From: JBGVMW01 sp045125095
GTDB taxonomy: Bacteria > Bacillota > Clostridia > Lachnospirales > Lachnospiraceae
Direction: 5' to 3'
Length of the DNA: 43,361 nucleotides
Assembly (NCBI GenBank): GCA_045125095.1
Contig: JBGVMW010000012.1
Span: forward strand, 1-43,361
This document shows, in pieces, positions 17,042-26,303 of the stretch (positions within the stretch are counted from its first letter, which is position 1; every line of letters begins with the position of its first letter). Both the position numbers and the translations under genes were made by a program. The notes beneath the pieces are model-generated. The model worked only from the letters and a program-made list of their open reading frames with translations. It searched no databases and was not told the DNA's origin.

Positions 17042-17071
17042 ATGCTAATATATAAAATAGGTAATGTAGTG

Positions 17072-17818
17072 ATGAATGAAAAAGTGCGTATTAACAAATA
17101 TTTAAGCAGTGCAGGTGTCTGTTCCAGGCGAGAGGCAGATAAGTTAATTGCTGACGGAAAAGTGTATATTGATGGTGTATGTGCAGGACTCGGGGATACC
17201 GTGTCACCCGAACAGACCGTGACAGTGAATGGTAAAAAAGTAGGTGACAAGGCAGAAGAAAGGGTGTATTATCTCTGTAATAAGCCACGAGGAATTGTAT
17301 GTACGGCAGAGAAGCGGGAAAAGAATAATATTATAGAATATTTTCATCTGCCGGAGCGCGTGTTTTATGCAGGCAGGTTGGACAAAGACTCAGAGGGTCT
17401 TGTATTTCTCACAAATGACGGTGATGTGGTAAATAAAATGATGCGTGCCGCCAATTACCATGAGAAAGAGTACAAAGTTAGTGTTGACAAACCTGTAACA
17501 CAGGAATTTTTGGATAAGCTTTCTGCCGGCGTATACTTAGAAGAATTAGATTGCACCACACGTCCATGTCGTGTAAGAAAATTAGCAGAGAGAAAAATTA
17601 ACATTATATTGACACAGGGATTAAACAGACAGATTCGACGAATGTGTGAAGCAACCGGATTTCGTGTGCAAAAATTAGTCCGCACCAGAATTATGAATAT
17701 GGAATTGGGCAATTTAAAAGCAGGAGAATATCGCAAGGTAAGTGATGCGGAGTTAAAGGAATTGTTCCGCAGATTAGAATCGTCTTCCAATCAGCCGGCG
17801 AAAGAACGAAGAAGATAA
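17072..17818 (+). CDS. RluF-type 23S rRNA pseudouridine synthase (RsuA/RluB/E/F family)
   Basis: Converts specific uridines in rRNA to pseudouridine. The 248-residue product has an N-terminal S4 RNA-binding domain (about 1-60, INKYLSSAGVCSRREADKLI) and a catalytic domain with GRLDKDSEGL, where the Asp is the conserved nucleophile. The continuation LTNDGDVVNKMMRA with HEKEY resembles RluF more than RsuA or RluB. I chose ATG 17072, which gives the canonical N-terminus; the ATG at 17042 lies at the edge of the upstream inverted repeat and has no ribosome site. ligA and metA follow closely. The exact rRNA target is not determined. Confidence 0.88.
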   Translation: MNEKVRINKYLSSAGVCSRREADKLIADGKVYIDGVCAGLGDTVSPEQTVTVNGKKVGDKAEERVYYLCNKPRGIVCTAEKREKNNIIEYFHLPERVFYAGRLDKDSEGLVFLTNDGDVVNKMMRAANYHEKEYKVSVDKPVTQEFLDKLSAGVYLEELDCTTRPCRVRKLAERKINIILTQGLNRQIRRMCEATGFRVQKLVRTRIMNMELGNLKAGEYRKVSDAELKELFRRLESSSNQPAKERRR

Positions 17819-17859
17819 TGGAACAATAAGTAGCAATATAAAACAGTGGGGGTAAGAAA

Positions 17860-19857
17860 ATGCAACGCTATAAGGAATTGGTGGAACTGATACGCTATCA
17901 CAGTGAGCGTTATTATAATGAAGATAATCCTGAAATATCAGATTATGAATTTGACATGTTAATGCGAGAATTAAAAGCAATCGAAAAAGAGCATCCGGAA
18001 TATATTACACCGGATTCGCCAACGCAGAAAGTTGGCGGAACGGCAAAGCGTACCGCAGGTGTATTCGTTCGTCATCGTGTACCAATGTTGTCATTACAGG
18101 ATGTATTTTCCAAAGGGGAAGTACAGGAGTTTGTGGAAGATGTACAGGAACAGTTGGGAAACGATGCGGAATTTGTAGTAGAGACAAAAATTGATGGTTT
18201 GTCCATGGCATTGCGCTACGAAGAGGGTGCATTAACGACTGCCATCACCAGAGGCGATGGTGTGGTACAAGGCGAGGATGTAACTGAAAATGCAAAAGTA
18301 ATCAAGGATATCAAAAAGAAATTAAAGCATCCGGTTCCGTATCTGGAAGTTCGTGGAGAAGTCTATATGACAAATGAAGCGTTTGACAAAGTAAATGACA
18401 GACAGGAACTGGCAGGCAAGAAGACATTTGCCAATCCGAGAAACTGTGCAGCAGGAACACTTCGTCAGTTAGACAGTAAGATTACGAAGGAGCGAGAACT
18501 TTCCTTTTTCATTTTCAATGTGCAGGACGTCAATGGCATGGAGTTTGCCACCCATACAGAAGGCTATGAATTTTTAAAGAAAAATGGGATGAAGGTAATT
18601 GAGGATTACACGGTCTGTAAGACCTTTGACGAAGTGTGGGCAGCAATTGAGAAAATCGGTCAGAAACGCGGTGAATTGGGCTACGACATTGATGGTGCAG
18701 TTGTAAAATTAAACAGCATCGCAGCCAGAAATCAGTTAGGTCAGACTTCAAAGGTGCCTAAATGGGCGGTGGCATACAAATACCCACCAGAAGAAAAAGA
18801 AACCGTGTTAAAGGAAATTGAATTAAGTGTGGGAAGAACTGGAAGAATTACGCCAACAGCAGTATTTGAGCCAATCCGTTTATGCGGAACCTCTGTTTCC
18901 AGAGCCACCCTTCATAATCAGGATTACATGGATGAATTGGATGTTTGCATTGGTGATACTATTACTGTGTATAAGTCGGGAGAAATCATTCCAAAGGTAA
19001 AATCTGTAGTTAAGGAAAAACGACCGGCTTTAGCGGTTCCGTTTAAAATACCGGCTACCTGTCCTGTCTGTGGCGCACCAGCGGTGCGAGAAGGCGATAC
19101 AGCAGATATCCGTTGTACCGGCAGTAATTGTCCTGCCCAGTTAGAACGTCATATTGTGAATTTTGTAGGCAGAGATGCCATGGATATTAAGGGTTTTGGC
19201 ACCGTATATATTCAGGATTTAGTGCGGTTAGGTTATTTGAAAGATATTGCTGATATTTATGATTTGAAAAACCACAGGGAGGAATTGATTGAACAAGGTA
19301 TTATCGGAAAAGAAAAGAATACCGATAAACTATTAGATACCATTGAACAATCAAAGAACAATGAGCCGTATATGCTTCTTGCCGGTTTAGGAATTCCAAA
19401 TGTGGGAAAAGCTTCAGCTAAGACAATTATGCGTGAATATGGTTCCCTAGAGCGATTATCACAAGCAGATGCGGAATCCTTAGTACAGGTGCAGGATGTA
19501 GGCGGCATTACAGCAGAAGCCATTGCTGCTTTTTTTGCAGATGAAAAGAATCAGAATATTTTGCGCCGATTACAAGAAGCAGGTGTTAAGATGGAAGTGG
19601 AAGTAAAGGAAAGCAGGGAACCGCAGGTATTTGCAGGAAAAACATTTGTAATTACGGGAACACTTCCGACTATGGGTCGAAAAGAGGCTGCCGCTTTTAT
19701 TGAAGAATATGGCGGAAAAGTGTCAGGAAGTGTAAGTAAGAAAACTGATTATGTGGTAGCGGGAGAAGAAGCAGGCAGTAAACTGACAAAGGCGCAGTCA
19801 TTAGGTATTCCTGTACTTACAGAGGAAGAACTGAAAAAGCTTGCACAGACAGAATAA
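17860..19857 (+). CDS. ligA: NAD+-dependent DNA ligase LigA
   Basis: Seals nicks in replication and repair using NAD+. The 665-residue protein has the full domain order: Ia domain (1-65), adenylation domain with catalytic Lys110 in ETKIDGLSMALR, OB fold (about 315-395), a four-Cys zinc finger (CPVC near 401 and CTGSNCPAQ near 420), helix-hairpin-helix region (about 430-580) and a C-terminal BRCT domain (about 590-663, FVITGTLPTMGRKEAA). The start follows GTGGGGG. It lies 41 bp after the pseudouridine synthase gene and 20 bp before metA. Confidence 0.97.
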   Translation: MQRYKELVELIRYHSERYYNEDNPEISDYEFDMLMRELKAIEKEHPEYITPDSPTQKVGGTAKRTAGVFVRHRVPMLSLQDVFSKGEVQEFVEDVQEQLGNDAEFVVETKIDGLSMALRYEEGALTTAITRGDGVVQGEDVTENAKVIKDIKKKLKHPVPYLEVRGEVYMTNEAFDKVNDRQELAGKKTFANPRNCAAGTLRQLDSKITKERELSFFIFNVQDVNGMEFATHTEGYEFLKKNGMKVIEDYTVCKTFDEVWAAIEKIGQKRGELGYDIDGAVVKLNSIAARNQLGQTSKVPKWAVAYKYPPEEKETVLKEIELSVGRTGRITPTAVFEPIRLCGTSVSRATLHNQDYMDELDVCIGDTITVYKSGEIIPKVKSVVKEKRPALAVPFKIPATCPVCGAPAVREGDTADIRCTGSNCPAQLERHIVNFVGRDAMDIKGFGTVYIQDLVRLGYLKDIADIYDLKNHREELIEQGIIGKEKNTDKLLDTIEQSKNNEPYMLLAGLGIPNVGKASAKTIMREYGSLERLSQADAESLVQVQDVGGITAEAIAAFFADEKNQNILRRLQEAGVKMEVEVKESREPQVFAGKTFVITGTLPTMGRKEAAAFIEEYGGKVSGSVSKKTDYVVAGEEAGSKLTKAQSLGIPVLTEEELKKLAQTE

Positions 19858-19877
19858 TTTAAGCAGGAGGTTTTACT

Positions 19878-20786
19878 ATGCCAATTAAGACAAAAGGTAC
19901 TTTACCAGCACTTGAAAAGCTAATTTCAGAAAATATATTTGTGATGGACGAAACACGGGCAATCAGTCAGGATATCCGTCCTCTTGAGATTGGTATTCTG
20001 AATCTGATGCCAATCAAACAGGACACAGAATTGCAGTTACTTCGTGCATTATCTAACACACCTTTGCAGGTAAATGTAACATTTTTGCATATGGAATCCC
20101 ATGTATCAAAAAATACATCCGTGAGTCATATCAATGAATTTTACAAGAATTTTCAAGATATCCAGAACCATGACTTAGATGGTTTGATTATCACCGGCGC
20201 GCCGGTAGAGCAGCTTGCTTACGAGGAAGTCAATTACTGGTCAGAGTTGACTGAAATTATGGAATGGTCAAAAAACCATGTAACCAGTACCCTTCACATC
20301 TGTTGGGGCGCGCAGGCAGGCTTATACTATCATTACGGAGTGAAAAAACATTTGTTAGACAAGAAAATGTTTGGTGTCTATGCCCACCGTGTATTGAACA
20401 GAAAAGAGCCACTGGTACGCGGTTTTGATGATATTTTCTACGCGCCACATTCCCGCCACACTGGTGTAGATGAGGAAGCGATCCGCAATTGTCCTGATTT
20501 GAAAATTTTTGCAGAATCGGAGGAAGCAGGAATTTTCCTAGTAGCCGCAGAACATGGTAAGCAGATATTTATGATGGGGCATCCGGAATATGACAGAATG
20601 ACGCTTGATATTGAATATAAGAGAGATCTGTCTAAGGGATTGCCGATAAAAATGCCGGTGAATTATTATCCAAATGACGACGCAACTCAAAGACCACTGT
20701 TGCAGTGGCGTTCGCATGCGAATGGATTGTATACGAATTGGCTGAATTATTATGTATATCAGGAAACACCGTATGAACTCCAGTAA
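19878..20786 (+). CDS. metA: Homoserine O-acetyltransferase (MetA type)
   Basis: Acylates homoserine to start methionine synthesis. The 302 residues show the MetA triad: Cys142 in HICWGAQAG, and His235 and Glu237 in GHPEYDR. Residue 111 is Glu (GAPVEQL). Established work on MetA specificity links Glu111 to acetyl-CoA and Gly111 to succinyl-CoA, so this enzyme should make O-acetylhomoserine, consistent with the two MetY genes in the window. It starts 20 bp after ligA with GCAGGAGG upstream and is probably expressed with it. No methionine riboswitch is visible before it. Confidence 0.95.
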   Translation: MPIKTKGTLPALEKLISENIFVMDETRAISQDIRPLEIGILNLMPIKQDTELQLLRALSNTPLQVNVTFLHMESHVSKNTSVSHINEFYKNFQDIQNHDLDGLIITGAPVEQLAYEEVNYWSELTEIMEWSKNHVTSTLHICWGAQAGLYYHYGVKKHLLDKKMFGVYAHRVLNRKEPLVRGFDDIFYAPHSRHTGVDEEAIRNCPDLKIFAESEEAGIFLVAAEHGKQIFMMGHPEYDRMTLDIEYKRDLSKGLPIKMPVNYYPNDDATQRPLLQWRSHANGLYTNWLNYYVYQETPYELQ

Positions 20787-20876
20787 ATACGGATAATGGC
20801 TTAAAATAAGGGTTTGTATCAATTGATTTAATGAACAATTAATTATTATTTTTCTTATAAACATACATGAAAAGAA

Positions 20877-20916
20877 TAGCATCCTAACCTTACGAAGGTT
20901 TGGATGCTATTTTTTT
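20877..20916 (+). terminator. Terminator after metA
   Basis: TAGCATCC (20877-20884) pairs with GGATGCTA (20902-20909), with an inner AACCTT/AAGGTT stem, followed by seven T residues. Confidence 0.88.
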
Positions 20917-20936
20917 AAAAAAAGCTCTTTTTATGC

Positions 20937-20964
20937 TTGACAAATACAAAGAAAGTACTATAAT
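20937..20964 (+). promoter_or_regulatory. Promoter for nifS-nifU
   Basis: Perfect TTGACA (20937-20942) and TATAAT (20959-20964) with a 16-bp spacer, 49 bp before the nifS start. Confidence 0.7.
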
Positions 20965-21013
20965 GGAATAAAACCTATCAGAATAGTATGAAATAAAAAG
21001 GAGTGTGTAAACT

Positions 21014-22198
21014 ATGAATGATATTATATATTTAGATAACGCTGCTACAACAGCAGTCAAGCCAGAGGTTTTTGAGGCAATGAAGCCATATTTTACAGAA
21101 TACTATGCCAATCCGTCTTCTGTATATCGGTTTGCCGGAACATGCAAAAATGCGGTAGAGGATGCCAGAGAGCAGATTGCGGATTTGATTGATGCAAAGA
21201 GTCAGGAAATCTATTTTACAGCTGGAGGAAGTGAATCTGACAACTGGGCTATCAAAGGAATTGCAGAAGCATACAAAGAGAAAGGAAATCACATCATTAC
21301 AACAAAGATAGAGCATCATGCAGTGTTGCATACCTGCGAATATTTGGAGAAGCATGGCTATGAAGTGACGTATCTGGACGTTGATGGAGATGGATTAATT
21401 GACCTGGATGCATTAGAAAAAGCCATTCGACCTTCGACTATTTTAATCAGTGTCATGACAGCAAATAATGAAATTGGAACCATTCAACCAATAAAGGAAA
21501 TCGGCGAAATTGCGAAAAAGCATAATGTCTTTTTTCACACAGATGCAGTACAAGCGTTTGGTCATATTCCAATTTCTGTTACAGATATGAATATTGATCT
21601 CCTCAGTGCCAGCGGCCATAAAATCAATGGACCAAAGGGAATTGGTATCATGTATATCAGAAATGGAATCAAACTTGGTGCATTTATTCATGGAGGAGCA
21701 CAGGAAAGACATCGTCGCGCAGGAACTCACAATGTTCCGGGAATTATTGGTATGGGATTAGCTGCAAAGCTGGCAAAGGAAACAATGCAGGAGCGTATGG
21801 AGAAAGAAACAAAGCTTCGCGATTATCTGATTCAGAAAATAGAAGAAACCATTCCTCATGCAAAATTAAATGGTTCAAGAACGACCAGATTGCCAAATAA
21901 TGTAAATTTCTGCTTCCGGTTTATTGAGGGTGAGTCGTTGCTGATTCTGTTGGACCAGAAAGGAATATGCGGTTCTAGTGGTTCTGCATGTACGTCCGGT
22001 TCATTAGACCCGTCGCATGTACTGTTAGCAATTGGACTGCCACATGAGATTGCACATGGTTCTCTTCGATTAACCTTGTCAGAGGAAAATACAGAAGAGG
22101 AAATTGATTATGTCGTAGAGAATTTGGCATCAATTGTAGAAAGATTGAGAAGCATGTCACCGTTGTATGAAGATTTTTTGAGAGGAGAGACAGCATAA
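21014..22198 (+). CDS. nifS: Cysteine desulfurase, NifS/IscS type
   Basis: This PLP enzyme takes sulfur from cysteine as an enzyme persulfide for Fe-S cluster assembly. The 394 residues include YLDNAATT at the N-terminus, EHHAVLHT with the active-site His near 102, the PLP lysine Lys203 in SGHKINGPKG, and the persulfide Cys326 in GSSGSACTSGS on the long mobile loop of the NifS/IscS group. AAGGAGTG precedes ATG 21014. The stop overlaps the nifU ATG by one base. No IscR-type regulator gene is adjacent, which is different from many Clostridia. Confidence 0.95.
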   Translation: MNDIIYLDNAATTAVKPEVFEAMKPYFTEYYANPSSVYRFAGTCKNAVEDAREQIADLIDAKSQEIYFTAGGSESDNWAIKGIAEAYKEKGNHIITTKIEHHAVLHTCEYLEKHGYEVTYLDVDGDGLIDLDALEKAIRPSTILISVMTANNEIGTIQPIKEIGEIAKKHNVFFHTDAVQAFGHIPISVTDMNIDLLSASGHKINGPKGIGIMYIRNGIKLGAFIHGGAQERHRRAGTHNVPGIIGMGLAAKLAKETMQERMEKETKLRDYLIQKIEETIPHAKLNGSRTTRLPNNVNFCFRFIEGESLLILLDQKGICGSSGSACTSGSLDPSHVLLAIGLPHEIAHGSLRLTLSEENTEEEIDYVVENLASIVERLRSMSPLYEDFLRGETA

Positions 22199-22623
22199 TG
22201 TATAGTGAAAAGGTAATGGATCATTTTTCGAATCCAAGAAATGTAGGAGAAATTGAGAATGCCAGTGGAGTAGGTACAGTAGGTAATGCGAAATGTGGCG
22301 ATATCATGAGAATTTATTTGTCAGTGGATGAGGATACAAAGGTGATTACCGATTGTAAATTTAAAACATTTGGTTGCGGTGCAGCAGTGGCAACTAGCAG
22401 CATGGCAACAGAGCTGGTAATGGGGAAAACCATATATGAGGCGTTGCAGGTAACAAACAAGGCTGTTATGGAGGCACTGGATGGATTGCCACCTGTCAAA
22501 GTGCATTGTTCCCTGTTGGCGGAGGAAGCCATTCATGCAGCTCTTTGGGATTATGCAGAAAAACATAATATTGTGATAGAAGGATTGGAGAAACCAAAAG
22601 CAGATATTCATGAGAATGAATAG
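22198..22623 (+). CDS. nifU: Fe-S cluster scaffold protein, NifU/IscU type
   Basis: Scaffold on which NifS-delivered sulfur and iron are assembled into clusters. The 141-residue protein is the short IscU-like form with the three ligand cysteines: Cys33 (NAKCGD), Cys60 (TFGCGAAVA) and Cys104 (VHCSLLAEEA); the conserved Asp is Asp35. It lacks the C-terminal Nfu domain of full-length NifU. It is translationally coupled to nifS (ATG inside TAATG). Supplying clusters to the iron-sulfur enzymes of the sulfate cluster is plausible but inferred. Confidence 0.93.
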   Translation: MYSEKVMDHFSNPRNVGEIENASGVGTVGNAKCGDIMRIYLSVDEDTKVITDCKFKTFGCGAAVATSSMATELVMGKTIYEALQVTNKAVMEALDGLPPVKVHCSLLAEEAIHAALWDYAEKHNIVIEGLEKPKADIHENE

Positions 22624-22651
22624 AAATACGGTGCTGGTACTTTTGATAGAC

Positions 22652-22672
22652 CACAAATAGATCGAATTTGTG
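22652..22672 (+). promoter_or_regulatory. Inverted repeat upstream of the EAL gene, possible operator
   Basis: CACAAAT (22652-22658) and ATTTGTG (22666-22672) form a 7-bp dyad with a 7-nt spacer, next to a TATAAT at 22674-22679 and further TATAAT-like sequence near 22703. I could not assign a convincing -35 box. Confidence 0.4.
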
Positions 22673-22776
22673 ATATAATGCCCCTAAGTTGTTTAAAAAG
22701 TTGTATAATATAATGAAAAAGGAAATAGTTGTCCAAATATAAAAGGGGCGTCTGTTTCAACTTGGGGTGGAGTGAA

Positions 22777-24702
22777 ATGCATTATAATTATAGTTACGAA
22801 ATGGCATCATGTATCGTGATGTGTCTTTTGTTGGTACATTTTATTGCGTACAAGCAGTTTCCGTCAAAAAGGACACGCTTGTTTCTCATGTTTCTAATGG
22901 GGTCTATTTTAGGCTCTGCTGTGAATTTGTTCTTAGGGGTGAGCAATCATTTTGACGCAGAGATTCCAAGAATGCTAAAGCATATATTGGCGTTTGCCGT
23001 TTTTGGCTTTCAAGGATTCAATTATTATATGTTTTATTATTATTCATTGTATTGCTGTGAACTTAAGAAAAAAGAGCGTAGAAATCTTGTATTAGCAGGA
23101 AGCTTGCCGATGGTGTTTTTAGGAGTGCTACTCCTTTTAACACCATTTACGCAATATTTGTATTATATTGATGGGAGCGGTAATATACAGCAGGGAAGTG
23201 CACATATTTTTGTTTATGTCAATAATGCGGCATACCTGCTTATGGAAGTTGTCATACTTATATTGGGAACGAAGCGAATTCGGAAATATACGAAGATTGT
23301 TATCTTTTTTTACACATGTCTGGCTGTAGGTGCGCTTTTGATGGAATTCTGCATGCCGGGGCTTATTCTGGAAGGATTGGTGCGCGTTATTATTCTGTTG
23401 CTTTTGTATTTATCTATGCAGAACCAAGGGGAAATGACAGATTATACCAGCAAGTTAGGCAATCGAAAAGCGTTGAAAAGTATGATTCACTCCTGCATAG
23501 AGAATAAGGAACGGATAACAATTGTTTATGTGCGGATCTGCAAGATGAATTCCTTGCGAATGGCTATGGGTAATAAGTCCTCGCATGAGTTGACAGAATT
23601 ACTAGGTAGTTTCTTTAGAGAATGTGGAAGCAAATATTATTCATTTCGTGTTGAAACAAATGAGTTTGCTATTTTTATACAAAAACATAAAAGACCGATA
23701 GATGAAACAGTGGAACGTATCCAGGCACGTTTTCAAAAGGTATGGAAAGTTGACCATATGGAATTGAAGCTTACCCCGGAGATTGTTGTATTTGATTATC
23801 CGGAGCATTTTATTAATTTAGAAGAACTTTGGGATATGCGTGATTATATGCTACGCTATTTAGAAGAAAAAAAACAGTCAAATGTGGTTGTGGCAGATGA
23901 AAAGTTGATGGCGGAATACCATAAGGAAATCGAAGTGGAACAAGCATTGAACAGAGCTTCGAAACATAAGAGTATAGAAGTGGAGTATCAACCTATTTAT
24001 TCCATAAAGGATGGACGTATTACTGCGGCAGAAGCACTGGCAAGACTTCGTGATGAAAATGGTAAATACATATCGCCGATGGAGTTTATTCCTCTTGCAG
24101 AGAAGAGTAACATGATTGTGGAATTGGGATATATTATTTTTGAAAAAGTCTGTATGTTTATTCAAAAGGAATTGTTGCCAAGGCCAGAGTTGGGAATTGA
24201 CCATATTCATGTGAATTTATCCACCATTCAGTGCATACAGGAGGATATGGCAGACCACTTTATTATGATTATGAATAAATATAATGTGCCGCCGTCCATG
24301 ATTGAATTTGAAGTGACAGAGACAATTACGATGACATTTACCAGCCTGATGGAAGAACACATGGATAAGCTGACCCGTGCAGGTGCTCATTTTTCACTGG
24401 ATGATTATGGAACGGGCAGTTCGAATTGTTCTTATCTGATTGATTTCTCTTTCCGTACTGTGAAGTTTGATAAAAATATGATGTCCGCCTTTTTTCATTC
24501 AGATACAGCGAATATCATTATTGGAAATGAAATTTCTACAGCCAATATGTTAGGATTAGATATTGTGGCAGAGGGTATTGAAACAGAGGAAGAATACCAG
24601 AGGCTACGACAGATAGAAGTAAATTATATTCAGGGATATTATTTCTCAAGACCATTGCCGCCGGATGGATTTGTGGAATATGTGAGCAAACAATTACAAT
24701 AA
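22777..24702 (+). CDS. Membrane protein with degenerate GGDEF and intact EAL domain
   Basis: EAL domains hydrolyse cyclic di-GMP. The N-terminus carries seven hydrophobic segments (about residues 5-215), then a GGDEF-like domain (about 230-370) in which the signature is replaced by RVETNEF, so diguanylate cyclase activity is unlikely. The EAL domain (about 385-640) keeps its key motifs: EAL at 419-421, VNLS, FEVTET, DDYGTGSS, KFDKNM, AEGIETEEE and QGYYFSRPLP. I favour ATG 22777 (GGGGTGGAG upstream); an in-frame TTG at 22729 with AAAAAGGAAAT is a real alternative adding 16 residues. The ligand sensed by the membrane part is unknown. Phosphodiesterase activity is inferred from motifs. Confidence 0.88.
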   Translation: MHYNYSYEMASCIVMCLLLVHFIAYKQFPSKRTRLFLMFLMGSILGSAVNLFLGVSNHFDAEIPRMLKHILAFAVFGFQGFNYYMFYYYSLYCCELKKKERRNLVLAGSLPMVFLGVLLLLTPFTQYLYYIDGSGNIQQGSAHIFVYVNNAAYLLMEVVILILGTKRIRKYTKIVIFFYTCLAVGALLMEFCMPGLILEGLVRVIILLLLYLSMQNQGEMTDYTSKLGNRKALKSMIHSCIENKERITIVYVRICKMNSLRMAMGNKSSHELTELLGSFFRECGSKYYSFRVETNEFAIFIQKHKRPIDETVERIQARFQKVWKVDHMELKLTPEIVVFDYPEHFINLEELWDMRDYMLRYLEEKKQSNVVVADEKLMAEYHKEIEVEQALNRASKHKSIEVEYQPIYSIKDGRITAAEALARLRDENGKYISPMEFIPLAEKSNMIVELGYIIFEKVCMFIQKELLPRPELGIDHIHVNLSTIQCIQEDMADHFIMIMNKYNVPPSMIEFEVTETITMTFTSLMEEHMDKLTRAGAHFSLDDYGTGSSNCSYLIDFSFRTVKFDKNMMSAFFHSDTANIIIGNEISTANMLGLDIVAEGIETEEEYQRLRQIEVNYIQGYYFSRPLPPDGFVEYVSKQLQ

Positions 24703-24706
24703 AAAC

Positions 24707-24840
24707 GTAACTATTCAGTACCCTCATAGTTACGAGCCAAAATCCATGCAGAATCACCTACGGTGATGGATTTTGGCCTGCTGCCACTACGTTTTCATAC
24801 GGACTGTGCAGTTCAGCACAGTCCTGTTCTGAATAGTTAC
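24707..24840. mobile_element. Composite palindromic (MITE-like) element containing repeat R1
   Basis: Outer 12-bp terminal repeats GTAACTATTCAG (24707-24718) and CTGAATAGTTAC (24829-24840) enclose three hairpins: R1 itself (24707-24733), a 12-bp stem at 24736-24747/24766-24777, and a 9-bp stem at 24801-24809/24816-24824. It encodes nothing. It occupies the start of the 322-bp gap between the convergent EAL and tyrA genes. The mobile label is an inference from terminal repeats and the dispersed R1 copies; a structured RNA is also possible. Confidence 0.55.
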
Positions 24841-24850
24841 ATAAAAACAA

Positions 24851-24898
24851 TAAAAAGAAAGACATGATTTGTAAAAACGAATCGTGTCTTTCTTTTTA
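24851..24898. terminator. Bidirectional terminator between EAL gene and tyrA
   Basis: A 19-bp stem (24851-24869 with 24880-24898, one T-G pair) has A-runs on the 5' side and T-runs on the 3' side, so it can end transcription from both convergent genes. Confidence 0.88.
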
Positions 24899-24907
24899 TA
24901 TAAAAGT

Positions 24908-25022
24908 GATGCGCACGAATTTGAAAGGAAGATGCATTGCGTGCCAAATTCGGCGGGGCAAAGCGTGTAAGCATATTGGTTGGCTGAATTCGCGAGAGCG
25001 TGCTTGCACGCGCTTTGTTCTG
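24908..25022. repeat. Dispersed repeat R2, full copy
   Basis: The left part (24908-24937) recurs at 27839-27868 with one difference. The right part (24963-25022) recurs at 8967-9024. It contains CGAATTTG/CAAATTCG and GCGTG/CACGC inverted repeats and stops 2 bp before the tyrA stop codon. Confidence 0.7.
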
Positions 25023-25024
25023 TA

Positions 25025-26122
25025 CTAATTTTCGAATACCGGAAAGCCTGCTTCAGATAAGACGGCCGTTGCTTTGTGAAGAGTGGCTTTGTCATAAAAT
25101 TCTAATTGCAGGATGCCTTCTAGTCCTTCCCTGTTGTGAAGAATACCAAGATTTTTTAAATTCAGTGTATGCTCAGCAAGAATGGATGTGATGGTTGAAA
25201 TTTCACCAACACGGTCAGTTAAATCACATTGCATTGCATATACATTATGAATAGCGCCTTTTTGTGCAGCGTTCAGATTGTTGCGGTAAGTGCGAGCAGA
25301 CGAAAAAAAGTCAATAATTGCCTGCTCATTTTTCTGATCAATTTGTTCACGCATTGTCTGCAAAATAGAGAGGAAACTGTCTAATAATTGCAGAACGGCA
25401 TCACGGTTGGCAAGGCAAATATTTTGCCACATAATAGGGGAGGAAGAAGCAATTCGTGTAATATCCTTAAATCCTCCTGCGGCAACTTGTTTCATATATT
25501 CTTCTGATGAGTCATTGGCAGCAACCAGATTCACCAGTGCGCTGGCTGCAATATGTGGAATATGACTGATACCAGCTGTAACAAAATCGTGCTTTTCGTA
25601 GTCAAGAACAAGTGGAATAGCACCGAGAGAAGTCACAAATGTGGTATAACGTTCCAGCATTTCCTTACTGGTATCAGATTCTGGTGTCAGTATGTAGTAG
25701 GCATTTTCGAATAATGTGTCGGTAGCGTTCTGGTAACCTGTTTTTTCAGAGCCTGCCATCGGATGTGCTCCAATAAAATTAGATTCCAGACCAGCTTTTT
25801 TTATTTCCTTGTGTATTACGTTTTTTACACTGCCCACATCTGTTAAAATGCAGTCAGGTTTGATATAAGATTTAATATATGGGAGAAAATCTTTCGCAAA
25901 GCTGACAGGGGTGCAGAGATATAAGTAATCACATTCTCCGAATCGCATGTCCTCAGGGCTGTTACAAGCAGCAGTCAGAGTGCCTTCCTCTATGGCAAGA
26001 TTTAATCCGTCTGTATCAATATCATAAGCATATATAATGGCGTCGGGATATGCTTTTCTTATGTGTTTAGCGAGGGAACCGCCAATTAGCCCGAAACCAA
26101 AGAAGCCTGCTTTTATTGTCAT
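25025..26122 (-). CDS. tyrA: Prephenate dehydrogenase with C-terminal ACT domain
   Basis: Catalyses NAD(P)+-dependent oxidative decarboxylation of prephenate to 4-hydroxyphenylpyruvate in tyrosine synthesis. The 365 residues show the N-terminal Rossmann motif GFGLIGGSLAK, TDVGSVK, and the substrate-site GAHPMAGSEKTGY near 129-141, then the helical dimerisation domain with SHIPHIAASAL. The C-terminal region (about 290-362) is an ACT regulatory domain, consistent with feedback control by tyrosine. It stands alone on the minus strand with AGGAGG-like spacing upstream of ATG 26122 (CGGAGGAC). No T-box leader is visible. Confidence 0.95.
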   Translation of the reverse strand: MTIKAGFFGFGLIGGSLAKHIRKAYPDAIIYAYDIDTDGLNLAIEEGTLTAACNSPEDMRFGECDYLYLCTPVSFAKDFLPYIKSYIKPDCILTDVGSVKNVIHKEIKKAGLESNFIGAHPMAGSEKTGYQNATDTLFENAYYILTPESDTSKEMLERYTTFVTSLGAIPLVLDYEKHDFVTAGISHIPHIAASALVNLVAANDSSEEYMKQVAAGGFKDITRIASSSPIMWQNICLANRDAVLQLLDSFLSILQTMREQIDQKNEQAIIDFFSSARTYRNNLNAAQKGAIHNVYAMQCDLTDRVGEISTITSILAEHTLNLKNLGILHNREGLEGILQLEFYDKATLHKATAVLSEAGFPVFEN

Positions 26123-26175
26123 GAGTTTGTCCTCCGTAGGGTTATTTCGTATTGTAATGGAACAACACTTTCTTC

Positions 26176-26204
26176 ATTTTATCCGCATTAGCAGTTTGTG
26201 TCAA
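26176..26204 (-). promoter_or_regulatory. Promoter for tyrA
   Basis: On the minus strand TTGACA (complement of 26199-26204), 17-bp spacer, TAAAAT (complement of 26176-26181), about 55 bp before the ATG. Confidence 0.65.
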
Positions 26205-26303
26205 TATAAAGGTGAGGTTGATATTAGTGACAATAGATAGGCTGTTTTCATATAGAAAATTATATAAATGTTACAAAATTGAAAAAAGACTTGATTATCT
26301 GGC

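Noticed and set aside
22777..24702. Diguanylate cyclase activity of the GGDEF-EAL protein
   Set aside because: The GGDEF signature is replaced by RVETNEF, so only the EAL phosphodiesterase is supported.
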